Origin: Turritopsis dohrnii
Taxonomy: Eukaryota; Cnidaria; Hydrozoa; Anthoathecata; Oceaniidae
DNA length: 64,000 nucleotides
Direction: 5' to 3'
NCBI GenBank assembly: GCA_027922465.2
Contig: BQMF02000206.1
Location: 620,001 to 684,000, forward strand
A program made the position numbers and the translations under genes. Under the pieces are notes generated by a model. It was given only the letters and a program-made list of their open reading frames with translations. It did not search any database and was not told the DNA's origin. Shown here one piece after another: positions 1-10,709 of the stretch (position 1 is the stretch's first letter; every line of letters starts with the position of its first letter).

Positions 1-401
1 TGTTATCGTTTGTATTTGTTACGGTACAATTGCTAACTTTAGTATTATCTATTTTCTTTTTCGTATAGAGGCACTCCTTCGTTTTTCTTTTGACCTTACT
101 TATTTAAAATTTCAAAACTATTACGAAGGAGCGCGCGATGAATTGCTCTGCAATTTTTGAAAGGCCACATGAGTTATGCAACTTTTGAATAACGGCACTT
201 CTTCTTTTTTTTGAATGGCCACGTGAGTTACGTAACTTTTAAATCGAAAATAAAGAAGAAAAACTTGTTTGTTTTATTTGAAGTAATTAGTTTTAACACA
301 GAAAACACTTTAAAAACATTGCAACAAATATATCACGAGTGAAAATCTTCCAGATAAAATTGTGAATCTCATTTAGATTAATAAAAGATACTTTTAATAA
401 A

Positions 402-1368
402 CAGGGGCTAATACAGGTCAAATTTCATAGCGGTAACCGCTATTGGGCGCCAAGATCGAGGCGCCCAAATTCAAAAAAAAGGGAAAAAATTTTTTTTGAA
501 AAGATCAAAAAAGAATGTGAGAAGAGCAAAACGAAAGAAAGGGGAAAAAGGAATCGTGAGGAGAAACAAAACTCGTATAAAGAATCGGAAGTGAGGTTAA
601 TTACCGCCTCAGACATGAGAAAAGACCCTGGGACGAAATTGAACGAGACAGGATAAATTTCCACACAAGTTTTTTCTCTTTTAATAATTTCCATGATAAT
701 TTCGATCACGGGGATTATACATTGTTTATAACAAACGCGATAAAATGAAATAGACAGGTGCTACGGCATTCGATAAGAATAATTCTTTTACTTTTCAAAA
801 AACACGTGCACGTTATTATTACGTACACATGTTTTCAACAACTTCAGTGGAAATTTACACGTTACTAGAAAGAGTACTGATTCTTGTATAATATATTTTA
901 CCAAGTTCGTAGCGCTGGGAAAGAAGGGCACTCTGTGAGGTTTCCGTACCTGGTTACCAAGGCTAGGTGATTACTTTACGAACTGAAACTTTCGAAATGA
1001 TTATATAGTCCTGTAAAATATACACAAAGTAAGGAAATCAAAAATGGCGGAAGGTAAACACGCCGATTCGCGTGATTGAATTTCGAAGAACGTTTGAAGA
1101 TTCTACAGGAAAGACTGTTACGACACGAATAACAAGAAATGAGAAAGTTTTAAGGGACTAAGAATATGTATAGTATGTTAAAATAGAACGCATTTTAGAC
1201 CAATCTAGGCCCTCAAATCGAAAATTTTTCTGTGAGGTTTCCCCCACAGAGGGGGCTTACAGTGCCCCCCCCTGACCCCCAGCTGCATTTGTTCGCCTGA
1301 CTCGCTTTGCTCGTCAGGCTCAATGTGCGGCTACCGCCGCCCAAATTCAAATCCTGTAATAGCCCCTG
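402..1368. mobile_element. CAGGGG-ended non-autonomous DNA transposon (MITE), copy 1
   Basis: The left end starts CAGGGGCTAATACAGG and the right end is its near-perfect inverse (CCTGTAATAGCCCCTG). The element is flanked by a 5-bp direct repeat, ATAAA, at 397-401 and 1369-1373. Next to both termini is the motif CCCAAATTCAA. A 25-nt hairpin (GCCTGACTCG...CGTCAGGC) lies near 1294-1318. No long coding ORF is visible, so this is a non-autonomous element. The CAGGG terminus suggests hAT. The 5-bp duplication differs from the usual 8 bp but recurs in the second copy at 59070-59598. Superfamily is inferred; boundaries are seen. Confidence 0.85.
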
Positions 1369-1624
1369 ATAAATAAAATTAAAATTCCTAAGAAAGACAG
1401 AGTAGCAAGACTAAATGAAAAAGAGAAAAAGAAGGCTGCAATTGGAAATAGGACAATAACTTCAATGTTTACATTGGTATGAATTTTTTGAGTTGATACA
1501 CGGCTTAAAAAGTATATATTTTCACTCAGATCACATGTAAAAACGTCCCAAAATTGTCTGCTTTATAAAACCACAATTATTTGATATTCTTATATGTGAC
1601 ATGGAAAGCGAAAAGGGACCATTT

Positions 1625-1870
1625 GCCAGAAAATTACGCCTGTTTGCCGTAATAAATTCTGCTGACTAGGCGTAATTTCCATACTAATTCACATTAAAAT
1701 TACGCCGTAAGAAAGACAAGCCATAGCAATTTTTCTTACGCTAGCGTAAGCCGTAATCCGCAAGCCGTAAGAAAAACTTTAAAATTCTTACGCTAGCGTA
1801 AGAAGAATTACGCTTATAATAAAATAAATTTCTTACGCTGTAAGAAAAATACAATTACGCGTAATATGCA
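1625..1870. repeat. Cluster of TTACGC palindromes
   Basis: Within about 245 bp the motif TTACGC/GCGTAA recurs more than a dozen times in both orientations. The 16-mer CTTACGCTAGCGTAAG occurs twice as a perfect palindrome, at 1735-1750 and 1787-1802. The second is extended to a 20-bp palindrome at 1785-1804. A 12-bp palindrome ATTACGCGTAAT closes the cluster near 1854-1865. No gene covers it. It may be a degraded foldback element or a protein-binding array. Confidence 0.6.
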
Positions 1871-2994
1871 AATGATGCCTTTTCGCTTTCCCTGTCACAA
1901 TACAGTAATCCTAGTACAAACCCCTTCTCATTCAATTTTCGTAGTCATTTTGTGCTTGTATATGGCCGTCTCCAGCATGAATAAACAGAGTCACCCATTT
2001 TATATGCGTATAATATCCTTAAGTCTTTTTCAAGTAAACAGTATTATATTTTATTATATCTTATTATATTTTAATGGGAAGAAATTAATCTTGATTATAA
2101 AATTTTTTTTCTTTTATGAAGGACAGAAAACTCTATATGATGACAAAAAAAAAAGAAAGTGTACATCCTTAAAATCTCGAGAATAATTTCAATCTGTAAA
2201 TTTAAATCCTTCGCACAAAATCTGAGCATTTTCGTGAAAGAAAGTCGCTTCGAAAAGGACTGGGCTTCGCGAAAGTTTATCATACGCGAAATGGCCTAGG
2301 AAGCCGATTCAAAAAGTTAAATTGAAGAAAAAAACCCTCAAATTTCATATGTTTCTTCACGTGTATTTCTTTTGATAACACATTAGCGTATTATTCTAAT
2401 TTAGTGACTCCCTAATTTAGTGCGCACTTCATACTTTTCTGCAAACTTAAAAGAAAAATTACGTGAGAGATTTTATTTTTCTTGTTTCACAAAGTTTGCA
2501 ATATACAAGATAATTAACACTCTATAAAAATCTACTTTGGTTTATCGTTGATTAATTGGTACTCCTCAATAAATGGGTTCCTTAAATGAATGATAGTGTC
2601 CCTAAATGATAGTGCACACCTGACTACAAAAATAATTTTAATGTATCCTAATTTAGTGCACACTTTTGTCAAAAATAACGGTTTTTATCCTAATTAAAAT
2701 AATTATTTTTCAGTTCGCACAAAATTAGTAGAATTACGGTATCAGTCTAAATCAATAAATCTCTGTCTTAATTGTCAAAATTTCAAAATATTTAGAGAAA
2801 TGTATTGCACAAAAACTGAAAATCGCAAAAGTTTATCCCACGCAAAATTCTCCAATTGAACGCAAAAGATTACTCACTCATTCGCGAAAGTAAATCCCTA
2901 AAATTTCACGTTTTTTTCATTGGGAAACTTTCTCCCCACAAACTTTCTCCCTGTCAAGAACAATAGTTCAATTACATTTAAAAAACTTTTTTAC

Positions 2995-3249
2995 CTCTCT
3001 TTCTTCATTAAGTGAAATGTTATACTGCGGCTTGAATAGTGAATCACTCAAGAAAACACGAAATTCTTTTCTCATGGCATGATTATCATGATCAAGCAAT
3101 TGTGTCATTTTTTCAATATCAAAAGATGATGACTTCCACTTTCCACGCAAATCTGGAAGGTTATTGGCAGACATTCCACATGATGCTAATCTTTTAATGT
3201 TTAACATTGAAAACATTTTGTGTTTTGATAACATCGCTGATTGGTACAT
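2995..3249 (-). CDS. Acyl-CoA oxidase-like exon
   Basis: This minus-strand exon encodes about 85 residues resembling the N-terminal region of peroxisomal acyl-CoA oxidases: a segment SFDIEKMTQLLDHDNH, then an FLSDSLFKPQYNISLNEERE-like stretch that in the family precedes the helical N-terminal domain. These enzymes carry out the first, FAD-dependent step of peroxisomal beta-oxidation. Reading continues past a donor (GAG|GTAAAA, donor at 2991-2994 on the plus strand) into a short non-homologous tail, so the exon probably ends at 2995. An ATG at 3249 may be the start. No further exons are recognisable in the flanking repeat-rich DNA, so the gene may have long introns or this may be a fragment. 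The family call is from motif memory. Confidence 0.5.
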
Positions 3250-3302
3250 CTTTATTAATAATTTTACTATAACATAAATTGAGAATGTACATCAGTATCA
3301 AG

Positions 3303-3662
3303 TTATTATTATTATTATTCTTTTATTTAGTAAAGCAGGTTACAGACAAAGGCAGCGTGAGCTGATGTGGACCTACATAAAAAATAATTTAAAAATATAA
3401 AAACATAAAAAAATATAAAAATGTATATATACATATAATTTGTTATTAAAGAATAAAATGTCTAGTATATACTGTAGTATCTGCATGATTAAAATTGAAA
3501 AGGCTGAATTGTGTATGGCTAACGTAGGATGGCTTATGATGATGGCGATGAGTTAGAAGCTGGAAGTAGAGTTAATGAGACTAGATATGAGTGCAAAAGC
3601 TAGCATAATAGACTCAAAAGAAGCCACAAATGAATCCAAAATGAAAATGGGTTATTGAGCTG

Positions 3663-3696
<34 letters not shown>

Positions 3697-5010
3697 GATT
3701 TAGAAATATAACTAGTATAGAATATAAAATACTAAAAATAGTACGAAGAATATATATTAAACTTAAGATAGTGAAAAAGAAAAAGAAGTTCAAAAACAGA
3801 CTAGGCATAACTAGGCACCTAGTGACACTAGGGACTGGCCTTCTAATCCAAGACAAGACCCAGGCACAGGCTGAGTTGATGGAAGTTAGAACTAAGGGTT
3901 GGCAAAAGAGTAGAAGTTGTTAAGGATTTGGTAAAACGACTAATTTGTTTCTTGAAGACTAAGTTAATTAATAAAAAGTAAAATCATCGTCAATATGGTA
4001 AGAATCATAGTCAAATGAATATTTATTGATATTATTTTTAAATTTAGAAAGTTTTTCTTTGAAAACCTCGTGAGATTTTTCACCAGTAAGTTCATTAGGC
4101 ATTCTATTCCATATTCTCGCAGCCTGATATGAAAAAGAGCTTTTGGTACCTGTATCGTAAGTAACATTCATTTGGTGATTCCGAGATAGATTGTGTTCCT
4201 TGTGTGTAAAGAGTGAACGGATATCCTCATCGATCAGTCTGTGATATACCTTATGCATCAGGCATAAGAGGCGGCGTTTATATATATAGGATATTGGCAT
4301 CCATTTGGCTTTTTCAAGGGTTTCATACGATGATAAATTGCTAGGTAATTGATGTATAAGCTTGGCAGCTTTGATGTGAATCTCCTCCAAGGGTCCAAGC
4401 TTGTTGGGCTGGCCCCACACAGAGATATTGTAGGTTACCGTTGGTATGATGGTGGCAAAATAGAATTTCTCAAGAACTTTATTACCCAATGTTCTCATTC
4501 GCTTTAGTAGTTTCACTTTGGCATTGAATTTACTAGTGGCACTATTAACATGCGCTTTCCACGAAAATCTATTATCCAGGGTTGTTCCTAACACTTTATG
4601 GCTCTCGATGATTTCTAACGAGTGATCGTTGAGGGTTAGGTTGGGTGCTGGGCCGATAAATGGTCTACGTGAAAATATGATGATTTTGGTTTTGCCTGGG
4701 TGTATGATCATTCCATTTAGTATTGACCATTCGTGCAGTTGATTAGCGAGATCTTGAAGCTGTTTAATAAGTAAATCATAGTCAGATGCAACTGTAATAC
4801 CATTTGTGTCGTCAGCGAACATTTCTATATCATCTGGTTCACCAAACCCCTCCTTTGAATTGTTTGTTTTCGTTACAACATCCGGTAGGTCGTTTGCATG
4901 GTACGAGTAGAAGCGGGGTCCTAAAAGAGAGCCTGCCAAAAGCTGTCAAACACTGTCAAAAGCTTTACTGAAGTTTACATTAAAAAGAAAATACAGCATC
5001 AACTTAAAAA
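3303..5010 (-). mobile_element. 5'-truncated, internally deleted LINE
   Basis: This is the minus-strand 3' half of a CR1/jockey-like non-LTR retrotransposon. In the LINE sense it ends with AATAAAAG and an (AAT)n tail at about 3303-3322. The 5' side stops near 5010. The main ORF lies at 3968-4939. A plus-strand run of 32 A (3663-3694) sits in the 3' untranslated part and may be a later slippage product or a separate tail. Confidence 0.8.
3968..4990 (-). pseudogene. LINE reverse transcriptase fragment with internal deletion
   Basis: The 323-residue ORF has the catalytic box FADDT near residue 42, then the RT thumb and a typical LINE C-terminus (AARIWNRMPNELT, close to residue 280). Just upstream, in the same frame, are an RT motif A (FSKAFDSV), one TGA stop and then LAGSLLGP. 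In an intact RT several tens of residues separate motif A from the QGSxLGP motif, so the segment between them is gone. The copy cannot encode an active enzyme. Clade assignment (CR1/jockey-like) is inferred from motif style and the AAT tail. Confidence 0.8.
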
Positions 5011-5340
5011 TATGTCAAATGTGACTTTACCAAAATGTAACAAACATAGAACCTTATTGTTGTGTAAGACATCCAGGTTTCCTTTTATTTTCATAAAAAA
5101 TAAAGGGAAACCAATTGAACAGAACAGTTGCTTTATATATAACTCAGTTAAAACTGTCTTATATGTACACGTTGTTGTTTTTTTTAAACAACAGGTTTAT
5201 AAGTAACACTAGTAAATTTTTTCAAAAGGCCAAGCAACAGTACTAGGATTATTACCAGAATCTTAGATAAAGTAAGAATTTGGAAATGATGAAGCATACA
5301 GCACACTTTTTAAAAATTGTTACACTAGGTTGCTACACTA

Positions 5341-5530
5341 CCTTCAGGGAAGAAATTTTGACAGATTCACTCATCCACCAATTCTGACACAATTTGGCAG
5401 AACTTATTTTGGCAGATCAAGAAAAAAATAAATTTGTCGGGAATTTATTTTGGCGGTTCAGGAAAATCTTTATATTTAGCAGGAATGAATTTTGGCGGAT
5501 TCCCGGAATAATCGATTTTCAATTAAGTGG
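5341..5530. repeat. CCTT-AGGGAAGAAATTTT MITE, decayed copy 1
   Basis: The left end CCTTCAGGGAAGAAATTTTG is preceded by TA (5339-5340). Inside, a TTTTGGCGGAT-like motif repeats several times. Better copies lie at 10710-11060 and about 14463-14591. The right end is not recognisable here. Confidence 0.5.
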
Positions 5531-5674
5531 TTTGATAGAAAAAAAGAGCCAAAATATTTTGGGTGAGGAAGAAAGTTTTTTTCATCACACAAAACATTGC
5601 AAGTTTTTATTAAGTAATTTACAAATCAAGTTCATCATCTGTGATATAAACAGTGATGTACCGTGCAGCAGCAT

Positions 5675-5934
5675 GCAGTGATGGTGTACCTTTGATCAAG
5701 TACCTTTGAGTGCGACCGCTGCGACCCGTCTTCGAGTCCAGTTATGTCGTATCTCGATACTCCACTCCGATGCGCTTCAAAACTGACTGCACACTGGCCT
5801 TCGGGCAAGTTAGAACAATGCTATACGTATCTCTGGCAGTAAGTCAACTACTACTTGCAAGTCGACAGGCAGAAGGACCAACCATTTCAGATGGAAGCCC
5901 AAGGACTCAAAACTCTTGGTTACTTACTTACTTT
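5675..5934 (+). mobile_element. tRNA-derived SINE, copy 1
   Basis: This copy shares a long collinear sequence with the better SINE at 50943-51251. It has a degraded pol III A box (GTGATGGTGTA), a B box (TCTTCGAGTCCAG, near 5729-5741), the same body and a short (TTAC)n tail at 5919-5933. Relative to copy 2 it lacks an internal segment of roughly 40 bp after the GATGCGCTT motif. It is transcribed by RNA polymerase III and non-coding by analogy with tRNA SINEs. Confidence 0.8.
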
Positions 5935-7800
5935 TAGCTTTTTACATGCAATCCTAAATGGGTTGAAATTGTTCAAAATCTTTTGCCTGGTTGCACGAGT
6001 ATTCAAATTGAAGTTGGAAGCTCTTAAAAACGATATTATCAAAGGTTCTAGATGTATCTGTAGCACAGGTGGTTGTTACAGAATATGAAAAAGGGGCTCA
6101 CCTCATGTGCACACGCTGTTACATCTAGGCAACAAATTTAAGTTGCGAAATACTCCAAATGGGGAGCAAAAACTAGAACTTCGCAAAATCATCAAATCCT
6201 TCATGGTCTGTGTGGCGATTTGAATGTGTCTTCACAATGCATGCAAGATGTGTAAGTGCAGCAAAAGTTTTTCGAAGAAATTCAATGTTTTAAATATGTG
6301 GATGGCTAACCTTTGAATCACCAACCAGATGAAGAACTGTTCAAAATCGAAATATGGATCTTGACAACCAATGGAACGTCCCGCACAACCCTTTTCTCAG
6401 TAAAAAGTGTAATGCCAGCGATTAAAATAAAAATTTATTCACTACCGGTCATTTGACCGGTACGACGCAAAACGAGGCCATCACAAAACGCGGCCATCGT
6501 CTAGTTCACGACGGACACGACGTATTACACCCTCGAAGCTAGGGCAGTTGTAGAGGGCATCCGCCCCGCATGTTAAGAGTGCCCGAGGTTTGAGGATGGC
6601 CGTAATAATGTATTTATCAGGTAGAATAGTTAAGAACTTACATTTTCTATTCCTTTTTCTTTTTCCTGATCGATAAGTAAATAAATTCTTTAAAAATCAT
6701 GTTTGACTAATCTTAACGATACACTCTTCCTCGCGGGTGCATTCATTTCACTTTTGAGGTTTTTTTGATCTATCAAAATAAATCTTTTCGCTGATGTATT
6801 TTATATGGAATTCTTATGCTTTGAAAACACCGGAAATAGACATAACACAAAAAAACTCGAAATTTAAATCATTTGAAGAATAATTCCCTTTTGGTAGTTC
6901 AAGAAAAAATTGTTTATCATTTTTTTGTTAAGTTTCAAAACGGAGTGATCTTGTTTTTCTTTTTCAATTATACTTTCGTTGTACATCAATCTTTTTAATT
7001 AAGATAATAAACACTAACACCTGTACGGAATAGACATAAGAGAACACGTGTTTGAGTTTTTCTGTAACAAAAAAATTCGACATTGTTTTCACTTAAATTG
7101 TTTAATTTAAATAAAATCACGGGGGAGGAGTGTTAATTTTGTTCACTTTCGCTTAAGAGTTGTAGACATCATATACGCCATTTTTTCTGTACATTTTATT
7201 TTACTCATATTGCACAACCTGTTATGGTTATTTGGAAGGTTCTACAAAGGTTTTAACAGGAGTAAATAATTATTATGTCTCACAAAATAAGTGGCCGGTC
7301 ATGTTGGCCATTTATTAAAGTTTTCAGACTGTCACAGACATCATTATGGCAGCCAATGACCGGTGACCGACAGTTATTTTAAACGCCGTAATGCATGTAT
7401 AAACCGCGAGGCCTGTGTTTTAAAAGTGTCAAGTATTTGTAATAATACATTTACAAAGTACATGATACTGCTCACATTGAAATCAATGAGCGCATCGTCA
7501 TACTACACTCAAAGTCATGCTATTCAAGCTATACATAAAATAAATTCTGCAAAATATTTGAAATTTTTCACCCATAAAAACTGATTTTTCACTTTGCTTT
7601 GCTCGTTTATACAAAACGTTTGGAAAATGAAAAAGGGGTTGAAAAAGGAAAGAAGTTGAGGTCATTGAACATCTAAGGATTTATTTATCACTCTTCGTCA
7701 ACAACAATACAAGCAGCCTCAGCACTTGCAACAGGTTTTGCACTTCGTACTGTTGCTTTTACTTTGAGAAACAATCTTATGTCAGCTGCGGAGGCATGAC
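5935..7800. other. Stretch without recognisable gene; possible eroded ACCGGTCA repeat
   Basis: I see no supportable coding exon. Near 6448-6467 there is an inverted motif ACCGGTCATTTGACCGGT, and near 7295-7370 further TGACCGGT motifs including GACCGGTGACCG. The same motif vocabulary occurs at both ends of the TIR element at 55457-56462, so this may be an eroded relative. Boundaries cannot be fixed. Confidence 0.3.
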
Positions 7801-7802
7801 AG

Positions 7803-7900
7803 CAGGGTTCGAATTAGCACATCACAATTCCCAATTCGCAATTTGCGAGTCCAATTGAAATTTTAGCGAATCAAATGACTGGCAAATGTAGTAAAATTGT
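7803..7900. repeat. Solo left end of a CAGGGT-CGAATTAG MITE
   Basis: CAGGGTTCGAATTAGC at 7803 matches the left terminus of the complete element at 13420-14380, and a TTTTAGCGAA motif follows in the same order. No matching right end is visible before the Kolobok element at 8368, so this copy is truncated. Confidence 0.5.
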
Positions 7901-8496
7901 GAATCTATATTAAACTTTAGTATAAATAAACTTATCCTTTAAATATGTTTAAAGATTTCCATAATAAATAGCGTCTTATACAAACATAAAGGAGTATTTT
8001 CACATGTTTTAAAACAGGTGCGAACATTTTATATACTTTTGTTTACAAAAATAATTTGGCGCGACGATCCTCACAGCAGGGGAAAACCCTTTTATTGTTC
8101 TTTCGAACAATAATTATTCTATTTCTCTCCACGTTCTTTAGATTTTACTTTATCATAATAACGAAGGAATAGTTTTTCAGTGTAGTTTTTTTAAAAAAGA
8201 ACATGTCAGAATTTACTGCCTCATTGAAAACCGTTGACAAATAGGAAAGTGAATTAAATTGCACGTTAGTAAAAGATCTGTGCGGGAGTAAAGTAAAAAC
8301 AAATAAGATGTTCAGAAGCTCCTTCCGTATTTTCAAAAGCAAAAGAGGCCCTTGGAACAAGGTTGAAAGGGGAATTGAGGTCAAATTTTTGATATTGTTT
8401 TTTTTCGCCTAAAATATTGTGTGTGATGAGAGGATCACAAAAATATATATTTTGTGAATAATTTTTAATAAGAGCATTTTAAAGATTTTACTGGTA

Positions 8497-8504
8497 TGAC
8501 GTCA
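8497..8504. promoter_or_regulatory. CRE palindrome TGACGTCA, left side of Kolobok element
   Basis: A perfect TGACGTCA (the CREB/ATF consensus) lies about 50 bp before the ATG of the P2X7-like ORF. It is mirrored by an identical octamer at 10098-10105 about 65 bp before the THAP ATG. Symmetry and placement suggest a bidirectional promoter element within the transposon ends. Function is inferred. Confidence 0.5.
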
Positions 8505-8554
8505 TTGGTGTCATAGGTGTTTACAGTTTAGTTAAAGCGACGCGAAGCAAGAAC

Positions 8555-8998
8555 ATGTCGGAAAGCGTTTCATCACATTCTTCTGAACTTTCTAATATTT
8601 CTTCTGTTTCTGATGACTCTAACGGAAGTTATAGTGATGTTGGTGGATGCTATGAGTGTGAGCCAGAATATACAGAGGAAGAACTTCAGAAAATAGATAA
8701 AGAAATTATTAATGAAAATTCGAGTTCTGACGACGATTTGGATTCTAGCCGTTTAGAAAACCTTCACTGGTGCTGCTGTAGATGTTGCGTTATAGGTCTG
8801 ACAATGACATTGGAAGAATGTAAATGTTGTAAAGAATGTAATATGTTGAGTGAAAAATTGGAAAACTTAAATTGTATCACAGCCCACCCAGACTTTAAAA
8901 CACTAATTCTTACTCCTGCTGATCTTGAACTTTCATTCATAAGACATAGACGTTATCAAGGCAACTTCAAGGACTTTAAAGAAATGAACCAAGTATAA
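8555..8998 (+). CDS. P2X7 intracellular-domain-like protein
   Basis: An intact 147-residue ORF. It opens with about 60 residues rich in Ser, Asp and Glu. The Cys-rich core follows: LHWCCCRCC near residue 70, ECKCCKEC near 90, then CITAHPDFKTL and a hydrophobic-aromatic tail with FIRHRRYQG. This order of Cys clusters followed by CIT-HP-F matches the zinc-binding cytoplasmic ballast domain of P2X7 receptors, a domain also found alone in proteins of many invertebrates. No membrane segments are present, so it is not a receptor channel. It lies inside the Kolobok-type element and diverges from the THAP exon. The role is unknown; nucleic-acid or protein binding by the zinc domain is an inference. 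Confidence 0.7.
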   Translation: MSESVSSHSSELSNISSVSDDSNGSYSDVGGCYECEPEYTEEELQKIDKEIINENSSSDDDLDSSRLENLHWCCCRCCVIGLTMTLEECKCCKECNMLSEKLENLNCITAHPDFKTLILTPADLELSFIRHRRYQGNFKDFKEMNQV

Positions 8999-9425
8999 AT
9001 TTATTTTTTTGTCAAAAACATTTTACGTTTTTGAAGGAATCGTTATTTTCACGTTATATTTCTTTTACATAAAGTACATCAAAAATCTCAACAACAAAAA
9101 ATATACTCAAAATACAATGCGCTTCACAATGAAAATCTTGAGTCAACAAACAAAATGTTGTCAGGCTCTATATACACATTCAAAAGAAAAAACTTTACCC
9201 CCAAGGTTAAAGCTAAAATTAAAATAAACATTTAAAAATAAACTTAAGTCAAGAACTTAAAAGTGTACTTGCAATTTGTTTTAGACAACTTCGTTTCACA
9301 GCGTACCGTCATAAACATTTACATAAAACATCAAAGCACTTTCTGGATAGTGTAGACCATCCCTTTATATCTTTCCTTTTTTATGTATCTCTTTGAGCAT
9401 GGCCAAATGATTTTTCTTTTAGTGA

Positions 9426-9488
9426 ACGGGGGTAAAGACGAAAAATGTTCTTTACAGATGCATGCAAAAAAACATTTCTTTACCCCCG
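9426..9488. repeat. Short inverted repeat GGGGGTAAAGA
   Basis: CGGGGGTAAAGACGAAAAATG and a near inverse ending in CTTTACCCCCGG face each other across about 30 bp inside the Kolobok element. A similar GGGGGTAAA...TTTACCCC pair lies near 15166-15217. They could form stem-loops; their purpose is unknown. Confidence 0.4.
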
Positions 9489-9645
9489 GTTATGTTTTGC
9501 AATCTATTCACAAAGTTATGTTGAATAAAAACTAGCAACGCAAAAACATAAGGAAAGAGAACGGCAAGTATCACAAGTTAAATCTAGCTAAAATATGTAT
9601 TAAATAATATGTTAAATAGGTTTTGTGAATTTATTTACAACTTAC

Positions 9646-10032
9646 ATGTGCATGTTGCAAATTCAAACTTCGCTTACGAGATGCTGATTGTTTGTTTGAC
9701 ATTGTAGTTCCATCGATATTTATTTGGGCGTATGTCTTGTGCGAAAATATCGTCGGTACAACACCTGGTTTTAACTTTTTTGAACTATATCCATAATGTG
9801 TCATTAACTCATGCTTCAAATCTCGCTCAAAGCATTCATCATGGAAATGGTCACTGCAAAGTCGACGATTACTTGGAACAAAGTTGTTGATATTCCATTT
9901 TGCATTCTCCATATTATGTAAGCAACGAATACATTGTGATCTGCATTTCTTTGGATCAGGAAACCTGAAGTAACTCTTATTTTTGATTTTTCAACTGTTA
10001 TTTGAACATCCCAAAGCAAGACACGTAGGCAT
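9646..10032 (-). pseudogene. THAP zinc-finger exon of the Kolobok-type element
   Basis: From ATG at 10032 the minus strand reads MPTCLALGCSNNS, a TGA stop, then KSYFRFPDP, a Trp (AKWNI), RRLCSDHF, CFERDL and LKPGVVPTIF. This is the C2CH THAP signature: C-x4-C, a distant C-x2-H, then the AVPTIF-type box. THAP domains bind DNA and are the N-terminal module of Kolobok and P-like transposases. The exon ends at a good donor (CAT|GTAAGT, at 9641-9645). The single in-frame stop at about codon 14 would kill the protein unless it is read through or the start differs. The rest of the transposase was not found downstream. Confidence 0.8.
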
Positions 10033-10265
10033 GTTGCCAGCGATGAGGATATATTATAGTAACTAACACGTGCGCTCGTATATTGATATGACACCAATGA
10101 CGTCAGAAAACGGACTTTGAACTCAAAAATGAAAATTTTTAAATGCTTATATTTTGTGAAATAATAAAGATTGTTTGAAAATTCTTTTTTCTTATGAATA
10201 TAAACGCTGTTCTTGAATGTTTAGTGAAATTTTCAAAAAATTTTTTTCTAAACCTCAATTCCCCT

Positions 10266-10709
10266 TGAACTAACGGTTTATTTAGTTTCTCTCTTCAATG
10301 ATCGATTTTACACGGAGTCAAATTGATTCCCAGTGCTTCTTTTTCGACGTAAATATTTAACTGGAAAAGATGAAAACTCAATGAAATTATCGAAATATTG
10401 TCGTTATCGTTATCGTTACCGTGTCATTTACGCAATACTCAAATGTTGGTAACGATCCCATAATCATATTTCCTTTTTCCTTAGATAATCACAAATTTTG
10501 TGTTTTTTAATGTTTAGCTCTCAAAATATTTGTGATTTAGCCATAACTCAAGTCTTCCCATAATGAGGCACGTGACCGCGCTAGCGCTCGATACACAACG
10601 CTCCTAGAGCCTAGTTAAGATGCGCTTTTAATCACGCATGTAGATGCTCTTCAAAAACATGCTCAACTTATTATATTAGTTTTCATGGCTGACAATGAAG
10701 GATGACTTA
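10266..10709. other. Intergenic stretch, nothing recognised
   Basis: AT-rich DNA with a short TCGTTA microsatellite (about 10400-10420). No exon, RNA gene or element end could be supported here. Confidence 0.4.

Larger units (their letters stand above)
8368..10265. mobile_element. Kolobok-type element with P2X7-domain and THAP genes
   Basis: The termini are AGGGGAATTGAGGT (left) and its inverse (right), flanked by TGAA at 8364-8367 and 10266-10269. A related element at 15311-16555 has TIRs AGGAGAATTAACGTCAAA and TTAA duplications. TTAA sites plus a THAP gene are hallmarks of Kolobok. TGACGTCATTGGTGTCATA occurs near both ends in inverted orientation (from 8497 and up to 10105). Two divergent genes point inward (8555 plus, 10032 minus). 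No transposase catalytic domain was found, so it probably moves in trans. Confidence 0.75.

Noticed and set aside
3614..3856. Phe-rich ORF on the minus strand
   Set aside because: It results from the 32-A run at 3663-3694.
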